From Kribbella rubisoli (GTDB lineage Bacteria; Actinomycetota; Actinomycetes; Propionibacteriales; Kribbellaceae): a stretch of 64,000 bases of DNA. The DNA lies in assembly GCF_004217145.1 (NCBI RefSeq), contig NZ_SHKR01000003.1, forward strand, positions 47,193 through 111,192. The letters run 5' to 3'. The notes beneath the pieces are model-generated. The model was not told the origin of the DNA. It saw only the letters and a program-made list of their open reading frames with translations, and did not search any database. Shown here piece by piece: positions 8,634 through 17,423 of the stretch. How positions within the stretch are numbered: the first letter of the stretch is position 1; every line of letters starts with the position of its first letter. A program made the position numbers and the translations under genes.

Positions 8634-9553
8634 GTGTTCTGGCGATCGGTCGCACGAAAGCGCGAACCCGAACCGTCTCGCGGCAAACCCGCAAACGGCG
8701 CTGGATCGGTCTGCTCTTCCTCTCCCCCGCACTCCTGCTGTACGGCGTGATCGTGCTCGTGCCGCTCCTCCAAACGGTCAACTACTCGTTCTACAAATGG
8801 GATGGCGTCAGCGAACCGACCTGGGTCGGGCTGCGCAACTACCTTGAATTCGGCCGCGATCCACGGATGTACGCCGCCTTCGGCCACGTCCTGGTGCTGA
8901 TTCTGATGTTCGGCCTGATCCCTCTCGGCCTCGGACTGATCAGCGCGGCGCTGTTGAGCAGAGCGAAGATCCGCGGCGAAGGCATCTACCGGTGGTTCCT
9001 GTTCCTGCCGCAGGTGCTCACGAGCGTCGTGGTGGCGATCATCTGGAAGCGCATCTACGCGCCGGACGGCCCGTTGAACAGCCTCTTGCGCGGAGTCGGC
9101 CTCGGCCACCTCACGCGCAACTGGCTCGGTGACTTCACCTGGGCGCTGCCGTCGCTCGGCATGATCGGTGTCTGGGGCGGTTTCGGGTTCACCATGGTGC
9201 TGTTCCTGGCCGGCATTCTCGCGATTCCGGACGAGCTGTACGAGGCCGCGCGGCTGGACGGTTCGACACGTTGGCAGGAGTTCTGGCTGATCACGCTCCC
9301 CAGCCTGCGCGGGCAAATGGCAATCGCCCTCACCCTGACGATCACCGGTGCGCTGAGGACCTTCGACATGGTCTACATCACCACACAAGGCGGGCCCGGA
9401 ACGGCCACGACTACACCCGCGCTTCTCCTTTACCAGTTGGCCTTCGTCAATCCTGATGTCGGTAGGGCATCCGCAACTGGCGTCGTACTGGCCGTTCTGT
9501 GCCTTGGCATCGCGGTCGGTATCACGCGGATCATGGAGAACAAAGACCGATGA
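8630..9553 (+). CDS. sugar ABC transporter permease (MalF type)
   Basis: A 307-residue integral membrane protein with about six hydrophobic helices, preceded by a basic N-terminal segment. The EAA loop that docks the ATPase is visible as ELYEAARLDGSTRWQEF at about residues 203-219. The start overlaps the stop of the binding-protein gene (ATGA), so the two are translationally coupled. It pairs with the MalG-type permease that follows. The sugar is not shown by the sequence, but the downstream enzymes point to an amino-sugar compound. Confidence 0.9.
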   Translation: MSVLAIGRTKARTRTVSRQTRKRRWIGLLFLSPALLLYGVIVLVPLLQTVNYSFYKWDGVSEPTWVGLRNYLEFGRDPRMYAAFGHVLVLILMFGLIPLGLGLISAALLSRAKIRGEGIYRWFLFLPQVLTSVVVAIIWKRIYAPDGPLNSLLRGVGLGHLTRNWLGDFTWALPSLGMIGVWGGFGFTMVLFLAGILAIPDELYEAARLDGSTRWQEFWLITLPSLRGQMAIALTLTITGALRTFDMVYITTQGGPGTATTTPALLLYQLAFVNPDVGRASATGVVLAVLCLGIAVGITRIMENKDR

Positions 9554-10362
9554 TCTCCAGGTTCGAACGCGTCTCGAATTACGTCATCGTCATCGCGCTG
9601 ACGGTCGGAGTGCTGTTCCCGGTCGCGTGGTTCGTCCTGACCTCGCTCAGCCCCAACACGTCGGGAGCGCTGGACTTCTCGAACATTGCCTGGAGCAACT
9701 TCACGGCTGCCTGGCACGACGGGAACCTCGCCCACTCGATGTATGCGTCGCTGGTCATCACGGTGTCAGCGGTGATCGGACAGACCATCCTCGCGATTCT
9801 TTCCGGGTACGCGTTCGGCGTCCTCGGGGTGGTCGGCGAACGTTTCCTCTTCCCGGTCATCCTGCTCGGAATGATGGTCTCGACCGAAGTCATCGTCATC
9901 CCGCTGTACTACGAGTTCCAGCGCATCGGGCTGACCAACTCGTGGCTCGGACTCGTCATCATTCAACTCGGAATGGGCGTGCCGTTCGGGACGTACTGGA
10001 TGCGGGCCACATTCCGGGCACTCCCCCGCTCGGTGATGGATTCCGCCGCTGTCGACGGTGCGGGAGTGTGGAACACGTTGTGGCGCATCCTCGTCCCGAT
10101 GGCGCGTCCTGCAGTACTCACACTGGTGCTGCTGTCGTTCATGTGGACCTGGAACGACTTCTTCCTTTCCCTTATTTTCTTGGGAGATCCGGACAAACAG
10201 ACCGCTACCGTTGCCCTGGGCGCCTTCCAGGGACGGCATGTGCTGCAGGTCAATCTGATGGCGGCCGGATCGTTGATCGTGTCGCTTCCGGTCGTGGCTC
10301 TCTACCTGTTCTTCCAGCGCGAATTCATCAGTGGCGTCATGGCCGGCGCGGTCAAGGAGTGA
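9550..10362 (+). CDS. sugar ABC transporter permease (MalG type)
   Basis: A 270-residue membrane protein with about six helices. The ATPase-coupling loop reads SVMDSAAVDGAGVWNTLWRI, the MalG-type EAA motif. The ATG overlaps the TGA of the MalF-type gene (ATGA). A further upstream in-frame start is available but lies inside the preceding gene. Together with its partner it forms the channel for the sugar that the lipoprotein captures. Confidence 0.9.
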   Translation: MISRFERVSNYVIVIALTVGVLFPVAWFVLTSLSPNTSGALDFSNIAWSNFTAAWHDGNLAHSMYASLVITVSAVIGQTILAILSGYAFGVLGVVGERFLFPVILLGMMVSTEVIVIPLYYEFQRIGLTNSWLGLVIIQLGMGVPFGTYWMRATFRALPRSVMDSAAVDGAGVWNTLWRILVPMARPAVLTLVLLSFMWTWNDFFLSLIFLGDPDKQTATVALGAFQGRHVLQVNLMAAGSLIVSLPVVALYLFFQREFISGVMAGAVKE

Positions 10363-10363
10363 C

Positions 10364-11122
10364 GTGACAACGCCAATCACCGTGCTGCCCGACGCCTCCC
10401 AACTCGGTGAGACCGTAGCGCAACGGATTCTGGACCAACTGGCCACAGGCCGGGCGATCATCGGCTTTCCCGCCGGCCGCAGTGCCACTCCAGTCGCAGC
10501 AGCACTGAAGCAATCCGGAGCCCACCTGGACGGCCTGCAGATCGTGATGATGGACGAATACGTCACCAGGCACGGAAGCAGTTGGCGACTACTGGACCCG
10601 CACACACCCCACAGCTGCATCGGCTGGGCCCAACGGAACCTGCTCGGCCCGCTGGGCCTTGGTCCGACCAGTCTCCTCACCCCGGACCCGAACGAGCCCG
10701 AAGCCTTCAAGCAGGAGATCCTCGACCGCGGCGGAATCGACCTCTTCCTACTAGCCAGCGGTCAAGGCGACGGCCATGTCGCCCTCAACGGACCCGGTAC
10801 GCCGCGGCACGCGCCCACGCGGGTCGTCGAGCTGCCCGAGTCGACCCGCCGCGACAACATGTCCACCTTCCCCCATCTGCAGTCCCCCGCCGACGTTCCG
10901 ACGTACGGCGTCACTATCGGTACTGCGGAACTCGTCGAGCTCTCGCACTCCGCGGTGATGCTGCTCTGGGGCGAGAACAAGGCGCACGCCTTCGATCGCA
11001 TCATTCAGGCCGACAGCTACGACCCGTTGTGGCCGGCAACCATCGTGCACGACTGCCGCAACGCCCTCATCTACGCGGACGAAGAAGCCGCACAAAAGTC
11101 AGAACGAGAAGGAGTCTCCTAG
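10364..11122 (+). CDS. NagB-like glucosamine-6-phosphate deaminase
   Basis: A 252-residue protein of the NagB/6-phosphogluconolactonase fold. IIGFPAGRSATPVAAAL matches the phosphate-binding segment, QIVMMDEYV the catalytic Asp-Glu strand, and SGQGDGHVALNGP the active-site loop, which reads GIGxDGHIAFNEP in NagB. It would convert glucosamine-6-phosphate to fructose-6-phosphate and ammonia. The departures from the NagB loop mean that a related amino-sugar phosphate is also possible. GTG 10364 is chosen because AAGGAG lies just before it and the preceding stop is one base upstream. The next gene starts 2 bases after its stop. Confidence 0.8.
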   Translation: MTTPITVLPDASQLGETVAQRILDQLATGRAIIGFPAGRSATPVAAALKQSGAHLDGLQIVMMDEYVTRHGSSWRLLDPHTPHSCIGWAQRNLLGPLGLGPTSLLTPDPNEPEAFKQEILDRGGIDLFLLASGQGDGHVALNGPGTPRHAPTRVVELPESTRRDNMSTFPHLQSPADVPTYGVTIGTAELVELSHSAVMLLWGENKAHAFDRIIQADSYDPLWPATIVHDCRNALIYADEEAAQKSEREGVS

Positions 11123-11124
11123 AC

Positions 11125-12426
11125 ATGGCTCGAATCAAGATGGCCTACATCGGCGGCGGATCCTCCCGGGCGGCCGGCACCATGGCGTCGTTCTTGTGGC
11201 ACGGGCCGGAGTTCGCGGGCTCGGAAGTGGTGCTGATCGACAAGGATCCGGAGCGGCTGGAGGTCGTCCGCCGGATCGCGGAGAAGCTCGCGGCGCAGAG
11301 CGGCGACGACATCACGGTCACCGCGACGACGGACCAGCGCACTGGTCTGACCGACGTCGACGCCGTACTGACGAGCTTCCGGCCCGGCAACTTCGACGCG
11401 CGGGCACTCGATGAGCGCATTCCGATCAAGCACGGTGTGATCGGCCAGGAGACGCAGGGGCCCGGTGGGTTCTTCATGGCGCTGCGCTCGATCAACGACA
11501 TGCGCGGCATCACCGACGACCTGCAGGCGGTCGCGCCGAACGCGGTGATCTTCAACTACACCAACCCGGTCAACATCGTCTCCCAGGCGGTCGCGAGCTA
11601 TACGTCGGTCCCGATCTACTCGATGTGCGAAGGCCCGCTCGTGTTCCCGCCCGTCGTACTGCGGGCCGCCGGCCTCGACCCCGAACGGGCCAAGGTCACG
11701 ATGGCCGGCGTGAACCACAACTGCTGGAGCTACGAGCATCTGTACGACGGCAAGGACGTCATGCCCCTGCTCGAGGCGGCGTGGGAAGAGCGCAAGAACG
11801 ACCCGGCGCTCGACGACAACTCCAAGCGCGCGCTGCATCTGGCCGTCGTCATGCAGTCGATCCCGTCGGACTACTTCAACTACTACTACTTCCGGAACGA
11901 GGTGTTCCGAGCGCAACAGGCGGCGCCGCGGACCCGTTCGGAAGTGATCATGAACGAGGTTCCTGGGTACTGGGAGCACTATCGCGAGCAGGCCGAGTCC
12001 AGCCACCCCGAGCTCGATCCGGCCCGGTCGCGCGGCGGCATCCACGAACTGGAGTTGGCCATCGACGTGATGAGTGCCTACTACAACGACACGGGCGCGC
12101 GCCTGCCCGTCAACCTACCGAATGCCGACGGGGCGCTGCCCGGCTTCGATGCCGAGACTGTCGTCGAGGTGTACTGCAACGTGAACCGCAAGGGTTGCCA
12201 CATCGAGCCGCAGCAGCCTCTGCCACTTGCGGTGAGAGGCATCACGCGCCAGCTCGCCGACTACCAGATGCTCGCGGCGAAGGCTGCGTGGGAGGGCAAT
12301 CGGGCCGACGCGATCCGTGCTCTCGTCGCGAATCCGCTGGTGCCCGACCTGGCCATCGCCGAGCCGCTGTACGACGAGATGGCCGCGGCGCACTCGGCGT
12401 ACCTGCCGGAGAGACTTCTGCGGTGA
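11125..12426 (+). CDS. GH4-family 6-phospho-glycosidase
   Basis: A 433-residue glycoside hydrolase family 4 protein. These are NAD- and Mn-dependent enzymes that cleave phosphorylated disaccharides by an oxidation-elimination mechanism. The NAD-binding IGGGSS is at about residues 9-14. YTNPVNI follows, and the metal-binding Cys and His lie in MCEGP and AGVNHNCW. The 6-phospho-beta-glucosidase subgroup is the closest by eye. GH4 enzymes usually act after PTS uptake, but here the import is by ABC transporter and a kinase gene follows, so phosphorylation probably happens in the cytoplasm. The start is ATG 11125, after GAAGGAG. Confidence 0.88.
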   Translation: MARIKMAYIGGGSSRAAGTMASFLWHGPEFAGSEVVLIDKDPERLEVVRRIAEKLAAQSGDDITVTATTDQRTGLTDVDAVLTSFRPGNFDARALDERIPIKHGVIGQETQGPGGFFMALRSINDMRGITDDLQAVAPNAVIFNYTNPVNIVSQAVASYTSVPIYSMCEGPLVFPPVVLRAAGLDPERAKVTMAGVNHNCWSYEHLYDGKDVMPLLEAAWEERKNDPALDDNSKRALHLAVVMQSIPSDYFNYYYFRNEVFRAQQAAPRTRSEVIMNEVPGYWEHYREQAESSHPELDPARSRGGIHELELAIDVMSAYYNDTGARLPVNLPNADGALPGFDAETVVEVYCNVNRKGCHIEPQQPLPLAVRGITRQLADYQMLAAKAAWEGNRADAIRALVANPLVPDLAIAEPLYDEMAAAHSAYLPERLLR

Positions 12427-13403
12427 AGGACGTCTTCCTCGCTGTCGACGCCGGGAACACCAAGACCTGGGCTGGTCTGACCAGTGCCGATGGTGACCTG
12501 ATCGCCCTTGCACGTGGCGGCGTCGGCGACATCTACGCGCCGGCGGGGCCTGAGGCGGCGAGATCGGTCGTGCTCAGCCTCGTCGACGAGGTACTGGCGT
12601 CGGCGGACCTACGCAAGTCCGACGTGAAGCATGCGGCGTTCCGGTTGGCGGGAGTGGACTGGCCAGTCGACGAGCAGTTCTGGAGCGCGACGCTGGAGCC
12701 GCGCTTCGGCAGTCTCAGCATCAAGAACGACGGGTTCGCGCTGATCCGGTGTGGGCGGTTGGACGGGCAAGGCATCTCGGTCGTACTCGGCACCGGTGCG
12801 GCGCTTGCGGGCCGCGGCCCGGATAAGGAGTGGGCGCTGTCGTGGTGGCTGCAGCACCCGCTCGGCGCGGCCGGGCTGGTGACCGAGGCGCTGCGGGCGG
12901 TGTACCTCGCTGAGCTCGGGATGGGCGAGGCGACGAAGCTTTCCGCCGTACTGCCGCCGTTGTTGGGGGCGTCCACGCCGGACGAGATGCTCGAGCTCAC
13001 CACCGCGCGTGGCAACCAGTTCAACTTCGCGGCGCAGGCAGCTCATGCGCCGGCCGTCCTGGCGCTGATCGACGACGACCCGGTTGTGGCCGGGTTGGTC
13101 GATACGCAGGCGGAACGGCTGGCGCAGTACATCGGCAGTCTCGCGCGGACGTGTGGACTGGGTGGACCGGGTCGACCGGGTGGACTGGTCAGACCAGTAA
13201 CCGTAGTTGTAGGAGGCGGCTTAGTACCGGAACCGGACGCGCCGATGTTCGTCGCGCTCCGTCGTACCTGCGATCCCCGGGAGATCGAGCTTCGGCACGC
13301 CCAGGCGCCGGCACTCGTGGGAGCGCTGCTCGACGCGATCGCCGAGGGCGGCGCGACACCGACGGAAACGGTTCGCGCCAGACTGACTCAGAAGCTCAGC
13401 TGA
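12423..13403 (+). CDS. BadF/BadG-type sugar kinase (GlcNAc-kinase-like)
   Basis: A 326-residue ASKHA-fold kinase. The phosphate-1 motif is AVDAGNTKTWAGL, and VVLGTGAAL and VVVGGGLV are the phosphate-2 and adenosine segments. N-acetylglucosamine and muramic-acid-type kinases belong to this family. It would phosphorylate the imported sugar, or the disaccharide before GH4 cleavage. Its GTG overlaps the stop of the GH4 gene (GTGA). The stretch near 13160-13198 is repetitive at the DNA level (ggaccgggt-type units) and includes an operator-like palindrome. This is the last gene of the operon. Confidence 0.85.
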   Translation: MKDVFLAVDAGNTKTWAGLTSADGDLIALARGGVGDIYAPAGPEAARSVVLSLVDEVLASADLRKSDVKHAAFRLAGVDWPVDEQFWSATLEPRFGSLSIKNDGFALIRCGRLDGQGISVVLGTGAALAGRGPDKEWALSWWLQHPLGAAGLVTEALRAVYLAELGMGEATKLSAVLPPLLGASTPDEMLELTTARGNQFNFAAQAAHAPAVLALIDDDPVVAGLVDTQAERLAQYIGSLARTCGLGGPGRPGGLVRPVTVVVGGGLVPEPDAPMFVALRRTCDPREIELRHAQAPALVGALLDAIAEGGATPTETVRARLTQKLS

Positions 13404-13462
13404 TCACACTGTCCTGATTCTTTTGTTGGAAGAGTTGAGCCAGGCGAGCAAGGGTGGTGGGT

Positions 13463-14437
13463 ATGGACTTCACTCATCTTGGGCGTACTGGGTTGTCGGT
13501 TAGTCGGATCGTGCTGGGGACGATGAACTTCGGTCCCCACACCGAGGTGGGGGACGCGCACGCGATCATGGACGCGGCGCATGACAAGGACATCAACTTC
13601 TTCGACACCGCGAACGGGTACGGGCGGGCCATCTACCCGGGGCGGACCGAGGAGATCATCGGCGAGTGGTTCGCCAAGGACCCGTCGAACCGGTACAAGA
13701 CCGTGCTGGCGACCAAGGTGTACGGCGACATGGGCGACGGCTGGCCGAACGAGGGCAAGCTGTCCGCGCTCAACATCCGGCGCGCGCTGGACGCGTCGCT
13801 GAAGCGGCTGCAGACGGACTACATCGACCTGTACCAGTTCCACCACGTCGACCGCGCGACGCCGTGGGACGAGATCTGGCAGGCGATCGAGGTCGCGATC
13901 CAGCAGGGCAAGATCCTGTACGCCGGGTCGAGCAACTTCGCCGGCTGGCACATCGCGCAGGCTCAGGAGGCTGCGGCGCGGCGCAACTACATCGGCCTGG
14001 TCAGCGAGCAGTCGATCTACAACCTCCTCGTCCGCGACGTCGAGCGCGAGGTTCTGCCGGCCGCGCAGCACTACGGCCTCGGCGTGATCCCGTGGTCGCC
14101 GCTGCAGGGCGGTCTGCTCGGCGGCGTCGTACGCAAGGAGAACGAGGGCGTACGCCGGCTCGAGGGTCGGGCCAAGGAGACGCTGGAGCGTCTGCGCCCG
14201 CAGATCGAGCAGTACGAGGCCCTCGCGGACGAGCTCGGCCACGAGCCCGGTGAGCTTGCCCTCGCCTGGCTCCTCCACCAGCCCGCCGTCACCGGCCCGA
14301 TCGTCGGCCCGCGCACGATGGAACAGCTCAACTCCGCCGTCCGCGCCGTAGACGTCAAGCTCGACGACAAGGCCCTCGCCCGCCTCGACGAAATCTTCCC
14401 CGGCTACAAGACCTCCCCCGAGGACTACGCCTGGTAA
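13463..14437 (+). CDS. aldo/keto reductase
   Basis: A 324-residue NADPH-dependent oxidoreductase with a TIM-barrel fold. The catalytic tetrad is visible as Asp and Tyr in FFDTANGYG, Lys in LATKVYG and His in YQFHHVD. IVGPRTMEQL near the C terminus binds the cofactor phosphate. Length and order are normal for the YajO/YdjG-type group. ATG 13463 is chosen over two GTG codons just upstream because the purine-rich AAGGG then sits at a usable distance. It is probably transcribed alone, 59 bases after the sugar operon, and ends in a strong hairpin. Confidence 0.9.
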   Translation: MDFTHLGRTGLSVSRIVLGTMNFGPHTEVGDAHAIMDAAHDKDINFFDTANGYGRAIYPGRTEEIIGEWFAKDPSNRYKTVLATKVYGDMGDGWPNEGKLSALNIRRALDASLKRLQTDYIDLYQFHHVDRATPWDEIWQAIEVAIQQGKILYAGSSNFAGWHIAQAQEAAARRNYIGLVSEQSIYNLLVRDVEREVLPAAQHYGLGVIPWSPLQGGLLGGVVRKENEGVRRLEGRAKETLERLRPQIEQYEALADELGHEPGELALAWLLHQPAVTGPIVGPRTMEQLNSAVRAVDVKLDDKALARLDEIFPGYKTSPEDYAW

Positions 14438-14448
14438 GACCGCTCCAC

Positions 14449-14482
14449 ACAGCCGGCCGCATGAACAAACGCGGCCGGCTGT
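14449..14482. terminator. bidirectional terminator hairpin
   Basis: A perfect 12-bp stem (acagccggccgc at 14449-14460 with gcggccggctgt at 14471-14482) and a 10-base loop. It lies in the 46-base gap between the convergent aldo/keto reductase and LysR genes, so it can serve both. Confidence 0.8.
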
Positions 14483-14483
14483 T

Positions 14484-15371
14484 CTATGCGTGGACCGCGG
14501 TTGTCGGGAGCATGCCGATGAGGGCGTCGGCGGCTAGGGAGGCGGCGGGCCCGGTGGGGACGGCTACTGAGACTTGCCAGTCGGAGGCGGTGCCGGGGGC
14601 CAGGGGGACGGTGACATGGTCGCCGCGTTTGGCGGCGATGCGTTCGGGGACGAGGGCGACGCCGAGGTCGTAGGCGACGAGGGCCAGGAGGGTGTGTACG
14701 TCGTTGACCTCGATCGTCACCGGATGAGCGACCCCGGCCGTCGTGAACGCCCGGTCCGAGATCGCGCGGGCGCCCCAGGTCGGGTCGAAGTCGACGAAGG
14801 ACTCGCCGATCAGGTCGTCGAGCGTGACGCGGGACGCCTTCGCGAGGCGGTGGTCCGGCGCGCAGACGAGCACCATCGACTCGCGGGACAGCGGTCGCAG
14901 ATCGAGCCCGTCGACCGGATCCCCGGCGGTGGCGACGAACGCGACGTCGAGCCGGCCGGAGGCGAGCTCGTCGAGCATCGGCGTGGAGCCGGCCTGCCGG
15001 ACCTCGATCTCGACGGACGGGTACGCCGACCGGAACTTCGCGAGCAGCGCCGGTACGTCGACCACCCCGAGGCACTGCTCGAGCCCGACGGTCAGGTGCC
15101 CGCGCAGCAACCCCTGGACCGCGGCGACCGCATCCTTGGCGGCTTCGGCGGCGGCGAGAGTACGACGGCCCTCGCACAGCAGCGCGCGCCCCGCCTCGGT
15201 GAGCTCCACGCTCCGGGTGTTCCGGACGAACAGCGACGCCCGGAGCTCACGCTCGAGTGCGCGGATCGAGGCGGACAACCCCGACTGCGAGATCGACATC
15301 GCCTCGGCGGCCCGCGTGAAGTGTTTCTGCTCAGCCACCGCCACGAAGTGTTCCAAGTGCCTCAGCTCCAT
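14484..15371 (-). CDS. LysR-family transcriptional regulator
   Basis: A 295-residue regulator. Residues 1-60 form the LysR winged helix (LEHFVAVAEQKHFTRAAEAM, then SQSGLSASIRALERELRASLF). Residues 90-295 form the periplasmic-binding-like effector domain starting at GHLTVGLEQCLG. It is convergent with the aldo/keto reductase gene, and the next plus-strand gene upstream is 320 bases away. Its target cannot be read from position alone. The usual candidates are itself and a neighbour. The start is ATG 15371. Confidence 0.9.
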   Translation of the reverse strand: MELRHLEHFVAVAEQKHFTRAAEAMSISQSGLSASIRALERELRASLFVRNTRSVELTEAGRALLCEGRRTLAAAEAAKDAVAAVQGLLRGHLTVGLEQCLGVVDVPALLAKFRSAYPSVEIEVRQAGSTPMLDELASGRLDVAFVATAGDPVDGLDLRPLSRESMVLVCAPDHRLAKASRVTLDDLIGESFVDFDPTWGARAISDRAFTTAGVAHPVTIEVNDVHTLLALVAYDLGVALVPERIAAKRGDHVTVPLAPGTASDWQVSVAVPTGPAASLAADALIGMLPTTAVHA

Positions 15372-15446
15372 GACTAAGAACTGTAGTCGATCGAAGGAAA
15401 TCGATTCACCTGTCCCGCATGTTGACGCTGTCAGGCGGCCCTCGCA

Positions 15447-15538
15447 GCGGATCGCCAGGCCACCACAAAGCCCGCACCGAGGACATCCCAGGCGGAAGTC
15501 GGCTCCGAGGGCGCGATTGTGATGGCCTGGCGATCCGC
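15447..15538. repeat. 22-bp inverted repeat with a 48-base loop
   Basis: In the 320-base gap between 15371 and 15691, 15447-15468 pairs with 15517-15538 over 22 bases with one mismatch; 16 of these are an unbroken match (gcggatcgccaggcca). There is no T-tract, and no gene ends nearby in the right orientation. It could be a structured RNA, a palindromic mobile remnant or an insertion footprint. Nothing else is evident in this gap. Confidence 0.7.
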
Positions 15539-15690
15539 GTCCGGCGGTACGGCTGAGCTGTGCGACTCATCAGCCCGACCGAGCGTCAGGCGTGGCAGAC
15601 ATGCTCAAGAGATATCCACAGCAGCAGATCGGGCCTCATTCCAGCGGGCTCCGCGCTGGAGCGGAGGTTGCGATCGGTAGGGTGGGCGGC

Positions 15691-16107
15691 ATGGCGGATG
15701 AGGAGTTTCGGGTTGAGGTTGTGCTCAGTGACGAGGGGCACGGGTTGACGTTCTGGGATCGGTTGCGGGCGTTGGATCTGGATGACGACGCGCAGAAGCG
15801 GCTCGGGAGTCAGGTGACGGTGACCCGGGACGGGAACCGGATGCTGATGTACACGCATACGCTCGAGGACGCCCAGGAGGCTGAGCGGACCGCCAAGGAG
15901 CTGGTCGCCCACGACCGCCTCGACGCGACGTACACGGTGACGCGGTGGAATCCGGCCGAGCAGGACTGGGCCGACCCGAGCGTTCCGGTCGGCCCGCACG
16001 ACGCGGCCAGCGACGAGGCGAAGAATGCCGGCATGGAGGTCCCCGACCCGCGGTACGTCGTGGTCCAGGCGTACAAGCCGGAGTTCCTGCGCGACCTCGG
16101 TCTCTAA
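15691..16107 (+). CDS. hypothetical protein, 138 residues
   Basis: A soluble acidic protein from ATG 15691 (MADEEFRVEVVLSDEG). I do not recognise the family. The strand-helix pattern (FRVEVVLSDEG, VTVTRDGNRMLMYT, AERTAKELV, ATYTVTRW, RYVVVQAYK) suggests a small alpha-beta fold. An in-frame opening to 15592 exists but lacks a start signal. It stands alone, ending 4 bases before the decayed SARP gene. Coding bias and clean boundaries support a real gene. Confidence 0.7.
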   Translation: MADEEFRVEVVLSDEGHGLTFWDRLRALDLDDDAQKRLGSQVTVTRDGNRMLMYTHTLEDAQEAERTAKELVAHDRLDATYTVTRWNPAEQDWADPSVPVGPHDAASDEAKNAGMEVPDPRYVVVQAYKPEFLRDLGL

Positions 16108-16110
16108 CAT

Positions 16111-16755
16111 CTACGCAGGCGTGTAGCCGGAGCGTTCGAAGAACGCGTCGGCTGCCTGCTGGTGCGCGAGGGCCTCGGCCGGGCGGTTCATCGCCGTACA
16201 TTGCCTGCAGCGCGATGCAGGTGTTGTAGCTGCTGTCGATCTCGCGGCTGATGCGCAGTACGTCGACCGCCACCTCGCGGGCGACCTCGTGATGCCGGAG
16301 CCGATTCTCCACACCGGCTTTCGCCAGGCCCCATTGCATTCTCGCGAACTCGCCGGCGGCCGGAAGACCTCGAGCTCTTCAGCGAAAGCCTCAGGGGCCT
16401 TTCGTAGCTGCCCTTGAGCGTTGTAGTTGACCGCGGGGTTGCAGCGCAAGGCACCCTCGCCCAGTGCGAAACCGCCTGCTCGGTAGAGGCCGGCTGCCTG
16501 CTCGTAGAGCGCGATCGACTCTTCGTTCCCGCCTGCCGTCCGGGCCAGCGCCGCGCGTGCATGCGTACGTAGGTGCACGCTACGAGTCGGATGCGGTGCC
16601 GTCAGGCCAGAGCCCGTCGATCAGCTCGCCCACCGGCACCGGCCGATGCGGATGCAGCAGCAGGATCGCAAGCAGCGAACACACCGCGGCGCCGGCGTGA
16701 GGACCGCACATCCGTCGACGACGATCTCGAGCGGACCGAGAATGCGGAACTCCAT
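16111..16755 (-). pseudogene. decayed SARP/TPR-type regulator
   Basis: From ATG 16755 the frame starts like a SARP regulator, MEFRILGPLEIVVDG, and then loses frame. The next SARP segment (LLAILLLHPHRPVPVGELIDGLW) continues in another frame and stops. TPR-like sequence follows at once (GGNEESIALYEQAAGLY, then MQWGLAKAGVENRLRHHEV) in alternating frames, ending with ALAHQQAADAFFERSGYTPA. The BTAD and NB-ARC parts are missing. At least three frame changes plus a large internal deletion make this a dead remnant of a much larger gene, normally 900 residues or more. Confidence 0.75.
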
Positions 16756-16775
16756 CGACCTCTAGTCTGGCAGGC

Positions 16776-17348
16776 ATGGATGTCGTCCTGGGGCCTGTCG
16801 AAGAAGCAGATGTGGCGTTGCTCAAGCGGTTCGTGGTTGAGCCGGGGCTGATCGGGCTGGACTGGAACGGGTTCCGGGATGCGCAGGCGCCGGTGCGGCG
16901 GTTTGCGCAGGACGGGTTCCTCGGGGACGACGACGGACGGCTGATGGTCCGGACCGGCGCGGATCCAGGTGCAGAGACGGCGGGGCTGGTGAGCTGGCGG
17001 TCGGGGTCTTTCGACGGGCGGACGAAGTACTGGGAGATCGGGATCGCGCTGCTGCCGGAGTATCGCGGGCGTGGGATCGGGTGGCGGGCGCAGGCGACGC
17101 TGACGGCGTACCTGTTCGAACATACGCCGGTGCAGCGGATCCAGGCCGCGACGCATCCGGAGAACCTGGCCGAGCAGAAGTCGTTGGAGAAGGCGGGTTT
17201 CCGGCTCGAAGGGGTGATCCGCGGGTGCGAGTTCCGGGCCGGGCGATTGCGGGACGGGTACCTCTACAGCCGATTGCGGGACGACCCGGCGCCGGACCTC
17301 GGCAACGGTTCGGTGACGGCGAGCGGATTGAACCCTCTGGCGCACTAG
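16776..17348 (+). CDS. GNAT-family N-acetyltransferase
   Basis: A 190-residue RimJ/RimL-like acetyltransferase. The acetyl-CoA pyrophosphate-binding motif is LLPEYRGRGIGWRAQ at about residues 93-107. The C-terminal NLAEQKSLEKAGFRLEG block is typical of enzymes that act on protein N termini or small amines. It starts at ATG 16776, 20 bases from the start of the decayed SARP gene on the other strand. The substrate is unknown. Confidence 0.88.
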   Translation: MDVVLGPVEEADVALLKRFVVEPGLIGLDWNGFRDAQAPVRRFAQDGFLGDDDGRLMVRTGADPGAETAGLVSWRSGSFDGRTKYWEIGIALLPEYRGRGIGWRAQATLTAYLFEHTPVQRIQAATHPENLAEQKSLEKAGFRLEGVIRGCEFRAGRLRDGYLYSRLRDDPAPDLGNGSVTASGLNPLAH

Positions 17349-17423
17349 TCTCGGCGGGTCGCTGCGCGCTTACTCGGCGTACTTCTGCGACATTGAAAAA
17401 AGCTGAGGGATAAGGGGTCGCCC

